Positions 16,357 through 26,003 are shown, numbered from the stretch's first letter. The stretch: DNA of 64,000 nucleotides from an uncultured Jannaschia sp. (GCA_947494145.1 CANLTZ010000004.1:285152-349151), one strand, 5' to 3'. The notes: generated by a model from the sequence alone, not told the origin. Numbers and translations: made by a program.

Positions 16357-16962
16357 TCAGACACGATTGCGCATCCACCCGACCCACGGGCGCAAACGGT
16401 TGAGCGTCGCGGCAAGGGCGGCCAGGGCCAAGGCGCAAAGAACGGTTTTCGATATCGTCCCCATCGTGCCCTGGATTAGTAGGGCATGGACAACGGTGCC
16501 GACCGCGATGATCACCGCGAGGCCAGTATGGTACAGGCGCCAATTTCGCGGACGCAGCCGCCGACGGTTCGCGGCCAGAAGGGCGGCGGCGAAGACAGCC
16601 CACATGGCGGCAACGCCCCAGATCGAAAACGGGGTGGGTGAGCGGAACAGCAAGACGTCGATGACGTCCGGCGGGCTCGTGACCCAAAGGCCAAGGACGT
16701 GGAGAAGGACCGCCACGACCAAAGCCGCGCCAACCCAGCCATGGACCCGCCGTGCACGGAGTTTGGGAAGGCCAGGAAGGTATCCGCCCGCCAAAAGCGG
16801 TTGGACAAGCAGCAGGCAAAAAGCGACGATTCCGGCGAAGCCTGCAACGACATAGACGGGCTCCCGCCAGGCTAGAAGCGGGCTGTTGGCCGCAACGCCC
16901 AGCGGCAGGGCGAGGGCTGCGGCCAGGCCTGCCCAGATGGCGATGGAACGGGCCCGACCCAC
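16357..16962 (-). CDS. Ferric-reductase-like transmembrane protein
   Basis: A 201-residue membrane protein with about six hydrophobic helices. Two helices contain spaced His pairs (HGWVGAALVVAVLLH and YHTGLAVIIAVGTVVH), the bis-haem arrangement of the ferric reductase-like domain. No cytoplasmic FAD/NAD domain is fused. The start is uncertain: a GTG at 16962 lies four bases after the stop of the preceding Tat protein and fits coupled translation, whereas the frame itself is open further upstream. The pairing suggests a membrane electron donor for that exported protein, in the manner of MsrQ-like systems, but this is inference. Confidence 0.7.
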   Translation of the reverse strand: MGRARSIAIWAGLAAALALPLGVAANSPLLAWREPVYVVAGFAGIVAFCLLLVQPLLAGGYLPGLPKLRARRVHGWVGAALVVAVLLHVLGLWVTSPPDVIDVLLFRSPTPFSIWGVAAMWAVFAAALLAANRRRLRPRNWRLYHTGLAVIIAVGTVVHALLIQGTMGTISKTVLCALALAALAATLNRLRPWVGWMRNRV

Positions 16963-16966
16963 CGGG

Positions 16967-17470
16967 TTAGGCGGGTTGCAGCACGAAATCAGCGCGCAGG
17001 CTGGTATCACCCACCTTCGCCATGATCGGGCGCAGAAAGACCGTTTCGAACCCGTTGCCGTCGAAATCGGCATCATAGGCCAGATGGCCGTGGGGTTGGC
17101 CAAAGGCAGGCACGATCTGGGGCATGTCCATTTGGAAAACACCGTTGGCATCGGTCAGCGTAGCGCCGTGGCTGCGTTCGTCGCGTTCATGGCCCTCGGT
17201 CGTATGGGCCCACATCTGGATGCGGATGCCGCCCAGCGGGGCGCCATCGCCCGCGCGGCGCACGCTGCCCGTCATGAGAAACCCGCCTCCACCGATGCGC
17301 TGCACGATCGGGGCGCCAGGACGGTAATTGTTGGCGCCACCGCGCATGGTGCGCGTGGGGGCAAGGCCTTGGGCACGCGCCGGTGCCAGCAGGCCGGTCG
17401 CGCCGGTTGCGAGTGCGGCAGCGGCCCCGGCGAGGACGAGCTTGCGGCGGGTGGGGTGGGTGAGCGTCAT
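16967..17470 (-). CDS. Tat-exported intradiol-dioxygenase-fold protein
   Basis: The 167-residue product begins with a Tat signal (TRRKLVLAGAAAALATG) ending ARAQ near residue 34. The mature part resembles the protocatechuate 3,4-dioxygenase beta-sandwich: GSVRRAGDGAPLGGIRIQMW, then TDANGVFQMDMP and an HGH motif (QPHGHLAY). The two Tyr iron ligands of true intradiol dioxygenases are not evident, so it may be a divergent metal protein without ring-cleaving activity. It is immediately followed by a haem-type membrane protein. The fold call is moderately secure and the function unknown. Confidence 0.7.
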   Translation of the reverse strand: MTLTHPTRRKLVLAGAAAALATGATGLLAPARAQGLAPTRTMRGGANNYRPGAPIVQRIGGGGFLMTGSVRRAGDGAPLGGIRIQMWAHTTEGHERDERSHGATLTDANGVFQMDMPQIVPAFGQPHGHLAYDADFDGNGFETVFLRPIMAKVGDTSLRADFVLQPA

Positions 17471-17634
17471 GGCGGGGTTCCTCTTGCATGTCCTAAAGCG
17501 TACTGGCTGATCGGGCCAGCTTGGCGGAGGTCCTGACGAGGGAGATGGGTATCATGCGTTTCCGGGTCAATCTCGGGTGCAGGATCTCGCCGTTGTCTGC
17601 ATCTTCTTTCTGCGCTTTGCCTTTCCAGGGGGCA

Positions 17635-18837
17635 TTACCGGAGCCATCCATCCTCGAAGCTGACACGTGATACGTCAGCCAGCCTGGCGGAGCGATCCAG
17701 GGCGATTTCCAGCCGGTTCAGGCGGCCTTGGCCAAAACGCACGCCCGCTTCCGGCCATAGCGCCTTTACGTTCAGGCGGTCGCGGTCGCGTTCGGCCTTC
17801 ATGTCGATGCGACCCACCAATCGGTCGCCTTCAAGGATGGGAAAGACATAGTAGCCGTATTTGCGCTTGGCCTCGGGTACGAAGATCTCGATGCGGTAGC
17901 GGAAGCCAAAAAGCCGTTCGGCCCGGGTTCTGTCCCGCAGGACGGGGTCGAAGGGGCTGAGAATGCGCAGGCGGCCCGTGGCATCGGGGACGGGCGCGTC
18001 GAGCGTGTCGGGCCGCATCAGAACCTTGCGCCACTTGCTGTCGGCGTGGGCGATTTCTGCTTCGATGAGATCTCCGCTGGCCAGGGCCTCGACAGCCCAG
18101 GTCTTGGCCTCCAAGGGCGTAATCAGGTCCCAAAACGCGGCTAGTTCGCCTGAGGTGGCAAAGCCCAACCGTTCCATGGCGGAGCTACAGGCCCAGTGGA
18201 TCGTCTCTGCCTCCGTGCGGTGGGCGTTGAGGTATTCCGGCGGGATGACGTTTTCGGTCAGGTCATAGACCTTGCGGAACGCATCGCGGCGCGTGACCGA
18301 AAGCTGGCCGGTGCGCCAAAGATATTCCAGCGCCGCTTTGGACGGGTGCCAATCCCACCATCCGCCCGATGACCGCGCTTCACCGTCGCCCACATCCGCC
18401 GAAGAACAAGGCCCGTGAGCCGAGATATGGCGCAGGACATCGTCGATCTTATGGGCGAAGTCGCGGCCCCATTTCGTCCAGCGGTCGGCCAGCGTAGCTT
18501 CATTGCGGCGGAAGCGCAGGCGCCAATGGGGAAAGTGGTCCATGGCGATCATGCTGGCATCGTGGGTCCAATGCTCGAAAACGCCGCGATCTCGGTCATG
18601 GAGCAAGTGCAGATTGCGCGGCCGGTAAGCGGGGCGGCGCGCGTGGAGGATCATGTGGTGGGCCCGAACCACGGTATTGATCGAGTCCAGTTGGACGAAG
18701 CCTAGGGCTTCGATCACGTTTTGCAGGTCGGCGCCCTTGCCGGGGCCAGATGGCGGCTCCGCCAGGCCATGACGGTCGAGGAAGAGGGCACGGGCGCGCG
18801 TATTGTCCAGTTGGGGCAGGGCGGGCGTGGCGGTCAT
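17635..18837 (-). CDS. YcaQ-like winged-helix DNA-binding/glycosylase protein
   Basis: A 400-residue protein of the HTH_42/YcaQ group. The catalytic-motif region reads GFVQLDSINTV near residue 46, where characterised crosslink glycosylases have QxQ or QxD. Other family blocks are HHMILHARR near 60, EHWTHDASMI near 88 and YGYYVFPILEGDRLVGRIDMKA near 340. YcaQ/AlkX-type enzymes unhook DNA interstrand crosslinks. The ATG at 18837 overlaps the stop of the SorC regulator (ATGA), so the two are probably cotranscribed although functionally unrelated. Confidence 0.85.
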   Translation of the reverse strand: MTATPALPQLDNTRARALFLDRHGLAEPPSGPGKGADLQNVIEALGFVQLDSINTVVRAHHMILHARRPAYRPRNLHLLHDRDRGVFEHWTHDASMIAMDHFPHWRLRFRRNEATLADRWTKWGRDFAHKIDDVLRHISAHGPCSSADVGDGEARSSGGWWDWHPSKAALEYLWRTGQLSVTRRDAFRKVYDLTENVIPPEYLNAHRTEAETIHWACSSAMERLGFATSGELAAFWDLITPLEAKTWAVEALASGDLIEAEIAHADSKWRKVLMRPDTLDAPVPDATGRLRILSPFDPVLRDRTRAERLFGFRYRIEIFVPEAKRKYGYYVFPILEGDRLVGRIDMKAERDRDRLNVKALWPEAGVRFGQGRLNRLEIALDRSARLADVSRVSFEDGWLR

Positions 18838-19781
18838 GTCAAGGCGCGCAGCGCGATGGCGGCGGGCTCATCGATGACCAGAAGTGTGGGCTTGGTGCGG
18901 CGCACCGCGGCGCGGATCGCCTGCGCGCGGTCGGCCCCCGCCACGGCGAGGACACGGCGCTTTGCCTTCGACAGGTCATCAAGCGGCAGGGCCATCAGCC
19001 GATCTTGGATCGGGTGGGGTATGTCCTTGCCCTCGGCGTCGATCAACTGGCACAGCACATCGGCCACACTGCCCAAGCCCGCCATGTCAGCGTAGATGTC
19101 CGGCGGGATCAGGCGCCGCGACAGGGACGTGCCGCGCGGTCCCGCATCGCCCACGCTGTAAATTGCTAGATCCAGCGCGCAGCCCAGTTCGAGAATGCCC
19201 GCCATGCCGCTGTCATCCAGCAGGGAGCGGCGTACATCGGGGCTGGCGACGACGACGGGGGAAGGGAAAAGCTGGCATTCGGCACCCAGGCGGCTGGCAA
19301 AGCGCCAGGGGTATTCGAATGCATAGGCGATTTCGGGATCGACCGAGCCACCTAGCAGCGACACGACCCGGCAGCCGGTTTGGCGGCGCGGGGCGAAAGC
19401 CGTCAGCGAGGCATGCAAGGTGCGCCCCCAGCCCACGCCGATCAGAAGATCCGGGGCCATCATGGCGGCCAATTCGCGGCCCAAGGCCATGCCCACGGCG
19501 GCGGTGCCGCCGTCATCGGGGGCCGCATTGCCCGGCACGACGATGACCCGTTCGATCTGGAACGCGTCTTCCAATGCGATCGCATGGGCCACGGTCGAGT
19601 CGGGTCCGCCGGTGACCCAGATGCGTACCTCTTGCCGCGCGCGCACCTCTTCGAGCAAGCGCAGAACCTTGGAACGGGAAACACCCAAGCGGTCCGACAC
19701 CGCCTGCTGCGTCAAGCCATGCCCGAAATAGAGCCAGGCCGCGCGCAGTCGCAGGTCCGTTTCCCGTGTGATGCTATCCAT
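18834..19781 (-). CDS. SorC/DeoR-type sugar-binding transcriptional regulator
   Basis: The 315-residue product has an N-terminal helix-turn-helix (GLTQQAVSDRLGVSRSKVLRLL, about residues 22-44) and a C-terminal sugar-phosphate-binding domain with GVGWGRTLHASL near 117 and VSLLGGSVDPEI near 138, typical of the SorC family. It is divergent from the nine-gene carbohydrate operon at 20009-30068. Its upstream region contains inverted and direct repeats suited to a SorC oligomer, so it is the probable regulator, with a phosphorylated pathway intermediate as likely inducer. Confidence 0.9.
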   Translation of the reverse strand: MDSITRETDLRLRAAWLYFGHGLTQQAVSDRLGVSRSKVLRLLEEVRARQEVRIWVTGGPDSTVAHAIALEDAFQIERVIVVPGNAAPDDGGTAAVGMALGRELAAMMAPDLLIGVGWGRTLHASLTAFAPRRQTGCRVVSLLGGSVDPEIAYAFEYPWRFASRLGAECQLFPSPVVVASPDVRRSLLDDSGMAGILELGCALDLAIYSVGDAGPRGTSLSRRLIPPDIYADMAGLGSVADVLCQLIDAEGKDIPHPIQDRLMALPLDDLSKAKRRVLAVAGADRAQAIRAAVRRTKPTLLVIDEPAAIALRALT

Positions 19782-19850
19782 GCGCCTCCCTCCTCAAATA
19801 AACCCTGGCACGGCATCGGCCCGAACGTCGCCTGACCCGCAAGACCACAA

Positions 19851-19930
19851 TTGATCATTTGTATTTCATACTACGCAAATGATTGACTCATGTCCGATCA
19901 TATGTGTTCCATCTAACACAGATGATTGAC
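19851..19930. promoter_or_regulatory. Candidate SorC-regulator operator with repeated ATGATTGAC
   Basis: In the 227-bp divergent region an 8-bp inverted repeat pairs ATCATTTG (19854-19861) with CAAATGAT (19876-19883). The right arm is part of ATGATTGAC (19879-19887), which recurs exactly at 19922-19930. Related half sites in the shared promoter region suggest autoregulation and control of the sugar operon. The element is inferred from sequence symmetry only. Confidence 0.5.
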
Positions 19931-20008
19931 GCCCGCTTGCCGCGCAGCGTTAACTGAAACGGTCGATCCCGCGGGAGGAGTGGGGGCGGCCGATAATGGG
20001 AGGAAACC

Positions 20009-21490
20009 ATGAGACATTTCAAAACCCCGCTGGCGGCGGGTCTTCTTGCGACGTCGATGCTTGCCGCGCCGTTTGCGCAGGCTGACGGGCACTATAATGG
20101 CGTCACGGTGGAAATTCTGACCCGCCCGGGCCCAGTGATCGCTGGCCGCTTGGCAGAGCGGGGCGAAGAGTTCCGGGAAATGACCGGCGCCAACATCGTC
20201 GTCAACGAAGTGCCCTTCGCGGAGATCTTCCAGAAGCTGCTGACGGATTGGGCCACGGGCACCAACTCCATCGACGTCGGTGTTTTTGCGTCCGGCTGGG
20301 GGGTTGAGCTGGTCAATGGCGGGCTGGTCGAAAACCTGGACCCTTATATCGCCGCGGATGACCAGATCGATATCGACGACATCGCGCCCTATTTTCGCGA
20401 GTTCAACCAGAAGATCGGGGGCAGCACGTATCTGATCACCGTCGATGGCGACTTCCAGATGCTCTATTATCGGCGGGACGTTTTGGAAGCAGCGGGGCTT
20501 GAGCCGCCGCGCACTTGGGAAGACTATCTCGAAGTGGCCGCCGCCGTGCATGGCCAGGACATGAACGGCGATGGAGAAGCTGACTACGGCTCCTGCATCT
20601 TCAAGAAGCGCAACGCGCAATCCTACTTCGCCATCGGCTCGGTTGCGGCCAGCTTCAACCAGACGCAGGGCACGGGCGAGGGGTTCTGGTTCGACCAGGA
20701 AACCATGGAACCGCGCATCAACAATGCCGGCTGGGCGGAGGCTTTCCGGCTTTACAAGGCCACCGGCGAATACGGTCCACCCGATGAATTGAACCACGAT
20801 ATCGGCGATACCCGCGCATTGGTCACATCCGGTCGCTGTGCTCTGGCCATCGACTGGGGTGATATCGGGCCCTTGTCCATCGATGAAGGCGGCGAAGCGA
20901 TCCGCGACAAGATGGGCGCTATCATCATGCCCGGCAGCCGCCGCGTGGTGGATCCGGCTTCGGGTGAGTTGACCGACTGCAACGACAGCCTTTGCCCCCA
21001 CGCCGTCGACGGCATCAACTATGCCCCTTTTGCCGCCTTCGGCGGTTGGGCCGGTGCGATCAACGCGTCGTCGGACGATCAGGTCAAACAGGCGGCCTAT
21101 GACTTCCTGTCCTACATGAACCAGGCGGCTCAATCGAATATCGACGTCACAATCGGTTGGACGGGCTACAATCCCTATCGCAACAGTCAGTTGGACGACA
21201 CGTCGAATTGGGTGCAGGCCGGTTTTTCCGAAGACTTCGCGCAGAACTATCTGGGCGCGATCAAGGAAAGCCTGAACCACCCCAACATGGCCTCCGACAT
21301 CCGCATTCCGGGGGCGCAGCAATATACCGGCGTGGTGCTGGATCGGGAATTGGCGCGCTTCCTGGCCGATGAGATCACGGCCGAGCAGGCCTTGGCCAAT
21401 ATCGAGGAAGCCTGGGAAGAAATCACCGAGGATTTCGGGCGTGACGAACAGGCCCAGATGTACCGCCTCGGCCTGGGCATCACGAATTAA
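20009..21490 (+). CDS. Sugar/polyol ABC transporter substrate-binding protein
   Basis: A 493-residue periplasmic receptor with a Sec signal peptide (residues 1-25, ending AQADG) and a strong GGGAGGA ribosome-binding site. The fold is that of cluster-1 carbohydrate binding proteins (COG1653), including the region LITVDGDFQMLYYRRDVLEAAGL near 150 and DMNGDGEADYG near 185. It is the first gene of the operon and is followed by two permeases and an ATPase, completing a CUT1-type importer. The substrate is probably a sugar alcohol, judging from the downstream dehydrogenases. Confidence 0.9.
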   Translation: MRHFKTPLAAGLLATSMLAAPFAQADGHYNGVTVEILTRPGPVIAGRLAERGEEFREMTGANIVVNEVPFAEIFQKLLTDWATGTNSIDVGVFASGWGVELVNGGLVENLDPYIAADDQIDIDDIAPYFREFNQKIGGSTYLITVDGDFQMLYYRRDVLEAAGLEPPRTWEDYLEVAAAVHGQDMNGDGEADYGSCIFKKRNAQSYFAIGSVAASFNQTQGTGEGFWFDQETMEPRINNAGWAEAFRLYKATGEYGPPDELNHDIGDTRALVTSGRCALAIDWGDIGPLSIDEGGEAIRDKMGAIIMPGSRRVVDPASGELTDCNDSLCPHAVDGINYAPFAAFGGWAGAINASSDDQVKQAAYDFLSYMNQAAQSNIDVTIGWTGYNPYRNSQLDDTSNWVQAGFSEDFAQNYLGAIKESLNHPNMASDIRIPGAQQYTGVVLDRELARFLADEITAEQALANIEEAWEEITEDFGRDEQAQMYRLGLGITN

Positions 21491-21501
21491 GGGCTGGCGC
21501 G

Positions 21502-22665
21502 GTGGCGGCTGATCTTTCACCCTCCCCAACTGGCGCCGCGCAAGCTTCCGCGTCCCTCCCGGCTCGTAGCCGGGGGGAGCGTTTGAACGAATGGCTCGAC
21601 CGCAATGCCCGCCACATCTTCCTGTGGCCCGCGGTCGTTCTGATCCTGGTCTTTTCGATCTTCCCGCTGGTGGCGTCTCTGGTGATCGCGTTTTCGCGTA
21701 TCCGGCTATCGGGGGGCGGCTTCCAGGTCCGCTTCGTGGGCTGGCGAAATTTCGACAAGCAGCTTTTCGGCAGCGAGCAATTCCACTTCCTGGGCACCTT
21801 CGGCCCGCTTTCGCTGATGGGCTGGGTCTTCGGCTTGGCCGTCACCGCAGGCGTGATCTGGTGGATTGCCGCCTACCTGCGCGCAGGGCCCACATTCATC
21901 GGCACGCTGGGGCGGCTGTTTCCCTGGGGGCTTGTGCTGGGGCTGGGGTGGCTATTGTCTTACACGGCACTTAGCGGGCGGCCCTTCGGCACATTGCTGA
22001 CCACGTATTTCTATGTGCTGGTGGGCTGCGCCATCCAGTTCGTCATTGGGATGGGGTTGGCCTATCTGTGTTCCCGCGCCATTCGGGGGCGCAACTTCTT
22101 TCGGGTGCTGTTCTTCCTGCCGCTGATGATCACGCCGATCGGCATCGGCTACACGTTCCGCATGTTGGCCGACACGTCAAAGGGGCCGTTTTCGCCGCTT
22201 TGGCAGGCGGCGGGCCTGGGCGATTTCAGCTGGGCCACCGACCCTTGGGCGGCGCGGATGTTCATTATCATCGCCGATAGCTGGCAGTGGATACCCTTCG
22301 TCTTCATTATGCTTCTGGCCGCTTTCGAAAACGTACCGCGCGACTATTCGGAGGCCGCGTCCATGGATGGCGCGTCTGAATGGCAGATCTTCCGCGAAAT
22401 CACCTGGCCGCAGATCATGCCGGTGGCCGCGACGGTCATGCTGATCCGCGTGATCGAGGCCTTCAAGATCGTGGACCTGCCCAACATCATGACGTCTGGC
22501 GGCCCAGGCATCGCCACGGAAAGCATGTCGCTCCATGCGCTGTTCGCCTGGCGGTCGCTCGATCTGGGGCAGTCCAGCGCGGTGGCGTATCTGCTTCTGT
22601 TCGTGACGGTCGTGACCTGCGTGAGCTTCTTCAACCTGGTGGTGTTGCGGAGGGTCCGGTCATGA
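21502..22665 (+). CDS. Carbohydrate ABC transporter permease (first subunit)
   Basis: The 387-residue membrane protein is larger than typical CUT1 permeases because of an extra pair of hydrophobic segments in the middle. The C-terminal half carries the EAA loop (YSEAASMDGASEWQIFREITWPQI near 285) that contacts the ATPase. The start is a GTG at 21502, eleven bases after the receptor gene; no strong ribosome-binding site is visible. The stop overlaps the next permease start (ATGA). Confidence 0.92.
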   Translation: MAADLSPSPTGAAQASASLPARSRGERLNEWLDRNARHIFLWPAVVLILVFSIFPLVASLVIAFSRIRLSGGGFQVRFVGWRNFDKQLFGSEQFHFLGTFGPLSLMGWVFGLAVTAGVIWWIAAYLRAGPTFIGTLGRLFPWGLVLGLGWLLSYTALSGRPFGTLLTTYFYVLVGCAIQFVIGMGLAYLCSRAIRGRNFFRVLFFLPLMITPIGIGYTFRMLADTSKGPFSPLWQAAGLGDFSWATDPWAARMFIIIADSWQWIPFVFIMLLAAFENVPRDYSEAASMDGASEWQIFREITWPQIMPVAATVMLIRVIEAFKIVDLPNIMTSGGPGIATESMSLHALFAWRSLDLGQSSAVAYLLLFVTVVTCVSFFNLVVLRRVRS

Positions 22666-23690
22666 GCCTGTTTACCCCGCGCCGCGTGGGTCACATGTCG
22701 CCCGGCGGCAGCGCCATAACCTATCTGCTGCTGATTGTCTGGGCGGCTTTCGTGATCTTCCCGATCTATTGGTTGGTCATCACCTCGTTCAAATCGGTGA
22801 ATGACGTGAATTCCGGCCCTGTCTTTCTGCCCTTCATCGACTTTCAGCCCAGCCTGCATGCCTGGCGCGACCTGTTGATCGAAGATTGGGCCGACACGTC
22901 CCGTTCCTACATCAACTCCATCATCATCGCCCTGGCTTCGACCGCTTTGTCGGTGCTGATCGGATCCATGGCCGCTTATGCGCTGGCCCGTGTGACCTAC
23001 GCGCCGCGCCTGTCCACGGTCTTGGCCTTCGTGCTCTGCATGGCCGCGGTGCTGGTGGCGACCATGGCCTACGGTGTCGACTGGCGGCTGGCCGGTGCGG
23101 TGGCGGTGGCGTTGTTCGTCCTGATGGTGCGGGGCTTGGGCAACCGCATCGCGGGGCGGCTGGGGAATGGGGACATCCTGTTTTGGATGATTTCCCAACG
23201 GATTCTGGCACCCGTGGTGGTGGTCGTGCCGATCTACATGATGTTCCAGTCCGTGGGCCTGCTCGACACCCATATCGCCATCATCCTGACCTATGCGGTG
23301 ATCAACCTGCCCATCGTGGTCTGGCTGATGTACGACTTCTTCGCCTCGATCCCGAGGGACCTGGAAGAAAGCGCGCAACTCGACGGCGCAACCATGTTCA
23401 CCGTCTTCCGCGAAGTGGTGCTGCCGCTGTCGAAGCCCGGGCTGGCGGCCACCACGCTGCTCGTCATGATCCTGGCGTGGAACGAATACCTGCTGGCCCT
23501 GTTTCTCAGCACCGCGGACGCGCAGACAATGCCCATCCTTGTCGCCGCCATGAATGCCGGGGAACGGGGCATCCTGTGGTGGACCATGTCGGCGGTAATC
23601 GTCGTCATGATCCTGCCGGTGCTGGCCCTGGCGGTGGTGCTGCAACGCTTCATCTCGAAAGGCATTTTGGTGGGGGCGGTGAAGGGATGA
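22662..23690 (+). CDS. Carbohydrate ABC transporter permease (second subunit)
   Basis: A 342-residue MalG-type membrane protein. It has YWLVITSFKSVNDV near residue 36 and the EAA loop LEESAQLDGATMFTVFREVVLP near 235. It also has an unusual inserted hydrophobic region around residues 115-165. The ATG at 22662 overlaps the stop of the first permease, and its own stop overlaps the ATPase start. Together with the first permease it forms the membrane channel. Confidence 0.92.
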   Translation: MSLFTPRRVGHMSPGGSAITYLLLIVWAAFVIFPIYWLVITSFKSVNDVNSGPVFLPFIDFQPSLHAWRDLLIEDWADTSRSYINSIIIALASTALSVLIGSMAAYALARVTYAPRLSTVLAFVLCMAAVLVATMAYGVDWRLAGAVAVALFVLMVRGLGNRIAGRLGNGDILFWMISQRILAPVVVVVPIYMMFQSVGLLDTHIAIILTYAVINLPIVVWLMYDFFASIPRDLEESAQLDGATMFTVFREVVLPLSKPGLAATTLLVMILAWNEYLLALFLSTADAQTMPILVAAMNAGERGILWWTMSAVIVVMILPVLALAVVLQRFISKGILVGAVKG

Positions 23691-24781
23691 AGGACACCAT
23701 GGCCACCGCCAAGCGGATCGAAATCCGCGAGATGGACAAGCATTATGGCGCTTTCCACGCCGTCAAAAGCCTTAGCCTGACGGTCGAGCCGGGCGAATTT
23801 CTGGTGCTTCTCGGCCCGTCGGGCTGCGGCAAGTCCACTGCCCTGCGCATGATCGCAGGTCTGGAGGAGATTACGGGCGGCCAAGTCCTGCTGGGCGACC
23901 GCGACGTGACCCATGTGCTGCCCAAATATCGCGACATCGCCATGGTGTTCCAAAGCTACGCGCTCTACCCGCACAAGACGGTGGCCGAAAACATCGGCTT
24001 TCCCTTGAAGATCGCGGGCAAGACCAAGGCCGAACAGGACGCCGCCGTGGCCGATGCCGCAGCACAGGTCCAGTTGGGCGAGCTTCTCGGCCGCTATCCA
24101 AGGGAATTGTCGGGCGGGCAGCGCCAGCGCGTGGCCCTGGCCCGCGCCATCATCCGCCGCCCCGCTGCCTTCTTGATGGATGAACCGCTGTCCAACCTGG
24201 ATGCCAAGCTGCGTGGCTTCATGCGGGCCGAATTGAAGCGGATGCAGAAGGATCTGGGCGTGACGACCATCTATGTCACCCACGATCAGATCGAAGCTAT
24301 GACCTTGGCCCACCGCGTGGCCATCATGCGCGACGGGGTGCTGCAACAGCTTGGCACCCCGAAGGAGGTTTACCGCGACCCCGCCAACATGTTCGTGGCG
24401 GGCTTCATGGGTTCGCCACCGATGAACTTCGTGGCGGGCAATGCGACGGGCGCAGGCGTCAAAGTGGGGGATCGGGCCTTGTCACTGGAAGGCGTGCGGG
24501 TGCGCGAAGGCACCCATGTTTCCGTCGGGTTCCGACCCGAAGATGCGGAGCTTGCGGCACCCGACGACACAGCTGATCTGGTGGCCGAGGTTTTCATCGC
24601 CGAAATGACCGGGGACGAAACGCTGGTCACCCTGACCGCGCCCGATGGCGGCCATATCATCGTGCGCGCGCCGCCCGATATCGAGATCGAAGATGGCGCC
24701 CGTGTCGGCCTGCGGATCGACCCCGCCAAGCGGTATTACTTCGAGACTGACAGCGGCAAACGGTTGAGAGCGGACGACTGA
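23687..24781 (+). CDS. Carbohydrate ABC transporter ATPase (MalK/UgpC type)
   Basis: The 364-residue cytoplasmic subunit shows Walker A LGPSGCGKST near 43, Q-loop VFQSYALYP, signature LSGGQRQRVALARA near 140, Walker B FLMDEPLSNLDAK near 160 and the switch His in YVTHDQIEAMTLAHR. The C-terminal part is a TOBE-type regulatory domain. The start is the ATG overlapping the previous stop; an internal ATG four codons later is also possible. It energises the importer. Confidence 0.95.
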   Translation: MKDTMATAKRIEIREMDKHYGAFHAVKSLSLTVEPGEFLVLLGPSGCGKSTALRMIAGLEEITGGQVLLGDRDVTHVLPKYRDIAMVFQSYALYPHKTVAENIGFPLKIAGKTKAEQDAAVADAAAQVQLGELLGRYPRELSGGQRQRVALARAIIRRPAAFLMDEPLSNLDAKLRGFMRAELKRMQKDLGVTTIYVTHDQIEAMTLAHRVAIMRDGVLQQLGTPKEVYRDPANMFVAGFMGSPPMNFVAGNATGAGVKVGDRALSLEGVRVREGTHVSVGFRPEDAELAAPDDTADLVAEVFIAEMTGDETLVTLTAPDGGHIIVRAPPDIEIEDGARVGLRIDPAKRYYFETDSGKRLRADD

Positions 24782-24782
24782 C

Positions 24783-26003
24783 ATGATCCTTCCGAAGACG
24801 ATGCAAGCCGTCACGCTGTCCGGCGTGGGGGAGTATGCCTTGCGGCTGTCCGACATGCCCGTGCCCCGTCCCGGGCCTGGCCAGCTTCTGGTGCGGGTCG
24901 ACGCGGCGGGCATCTGTGCGTCGCTGATCAAGACCATCGCCCAAGGACCTGACCATGCCTATTTCTACGGTCAGGATTTGGCGCGCGACCCTGCCATTCT
25001 GGGCGATGAGGGCGCGGTCACGCTGGTCGCCTGCGGCGCCGATCTGGTGGGCACATACACATTGGGTGCGCGCTACGTGGTACAACCCGCCGTGGACCAC
25101 CCGCCCATCAACCACTTGGATCGCTACCGCGACCGCGGCCGGGGCGTGCGCAAGATTGCCTGCGGCTACACTCTGCCGGGGCATCTGGCGGAATACATGC
25201 TGATCCCCGAAGAAGTCCTTCTGGCGCACTGCCTGATCCCCGTTCCAGACGCGGCCATGCCCCATGCCCATGCCGCGATAGCCGAGCCGATTTCCTGCTG
25301 CGTCTCGGGCCAGTTTCACCATGTGCACCTGACCCAAGACGCCCTGACAGCGCCGCGCGGGGCGGTGGCCGGGTTGAAGCCTGGCGGCGTGACGCTCGTG
25401 GTGGGGCTCGGTGCCATGGGGCGGATGCATGTGGAAGTGGCCTTGGCTGCCGGGCCGCGCTTCGTCATCGGCTCCGACCCGTCGGACATCCGCCGGGCGC
25501 GGACGGAAGCCTTGTTCGGAGGAACTGGGCGCTTGGTGACCACCGGGCCCGAAGATGTGGCCCGCGTCGTGGGCGAAGTGTCGAATGGCCTGGGCGTCGA
25601 TGACCTGATCGTTGCCGTGGGGGCTGCGCCGGTCATTGAGGCGTCGTTGCCGCTGCTGGCCAAGGGCGGGGTCGCGAACCTGTTCGGGGGCCTCAAAAAG
25701 GGTCAGGAGATGATCGCTGTTGATGCCAACGCCGTCCATTACGGCGAGACCTGCATCACCGGCTCATCCGGCGGCACAGCCTGGGACATCGCACAGACCC
25801 TGCGCTGGATGGCGGAAGGCACGATCAACGCCGCCCCCCATATCGCTAAGATCGGCAGCATGGCCCAGTCGATCGAGCTCATCGACGATGTGCGCCACCA
25901 GCGCTTGGACGGGAAGGCCGTGCTCTACCCCCACAAACCCATCGCCGCCGCGTTCGAAGTGGATGGCTGGACGGCGGAAGATGAGGCGAGGCACTTGGCA
26001 TGA
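24783..26003 (+). CDS. Zinc-type alcohol/polyol dehydrogenase (MDR superfamily)
   Basis: A 406-residue medium-chain dehydrogenase. The N-terminal catalytic domain retains DAAGICASLIKTI near 41 and LGDEGAVTLV near 74. A nucleotide-binding motif VVGLGAMGRMH lies near 203. Substitutions around the usual GHE catalytic triplet suggest an atypical member related to phosphosugar reductases such as SorE, but the substrate cannot be fixed. It follows the ATPase gene by one base and overlaps the next gene by four. Confidence 0.8.
   Translation: MILPKTMQAVTLSGVGEYALRLSDMPVPRPGPGQLLVRVDAAGICASLIKTIAQGPDHAYFYGQDLARDPAILGDEGAVTLVACGADLVGTYTLGARYVVQPAVDHPPINHLDRYRDRGRGVRKIACGYTLPGHLAEYMLIPEEVLLAHCLIPVPDAAMPHAHAAIAEPISCCVSGQFHHVHLTQDALTAPRGAVAGLKPGGVTLVVGLGAMGRMHVEVALAAGPRFVIGSDPSDIRRARTEALFGGTGRLVTTGPEDVARVVGEVSNGLGVDDLIVAVGAAPVIEASLPLLAKGGVANLFGGLKKGQEMIAVDANAVHYGETCITGSSGGTAWDIAQTLRWMAEGTINAAPHIAKIGSMAQSIELIDDVRHQRLDGKAVLYPHKPIAAAFEVDGWTAEDEARHLA

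Noticed and set aside
19913..21529. 538-codon frame antisense to the ABC receptor gene
   Set aside because: It mirrors the receptor coding region; low-complexity composition and no ribosome-binding site.
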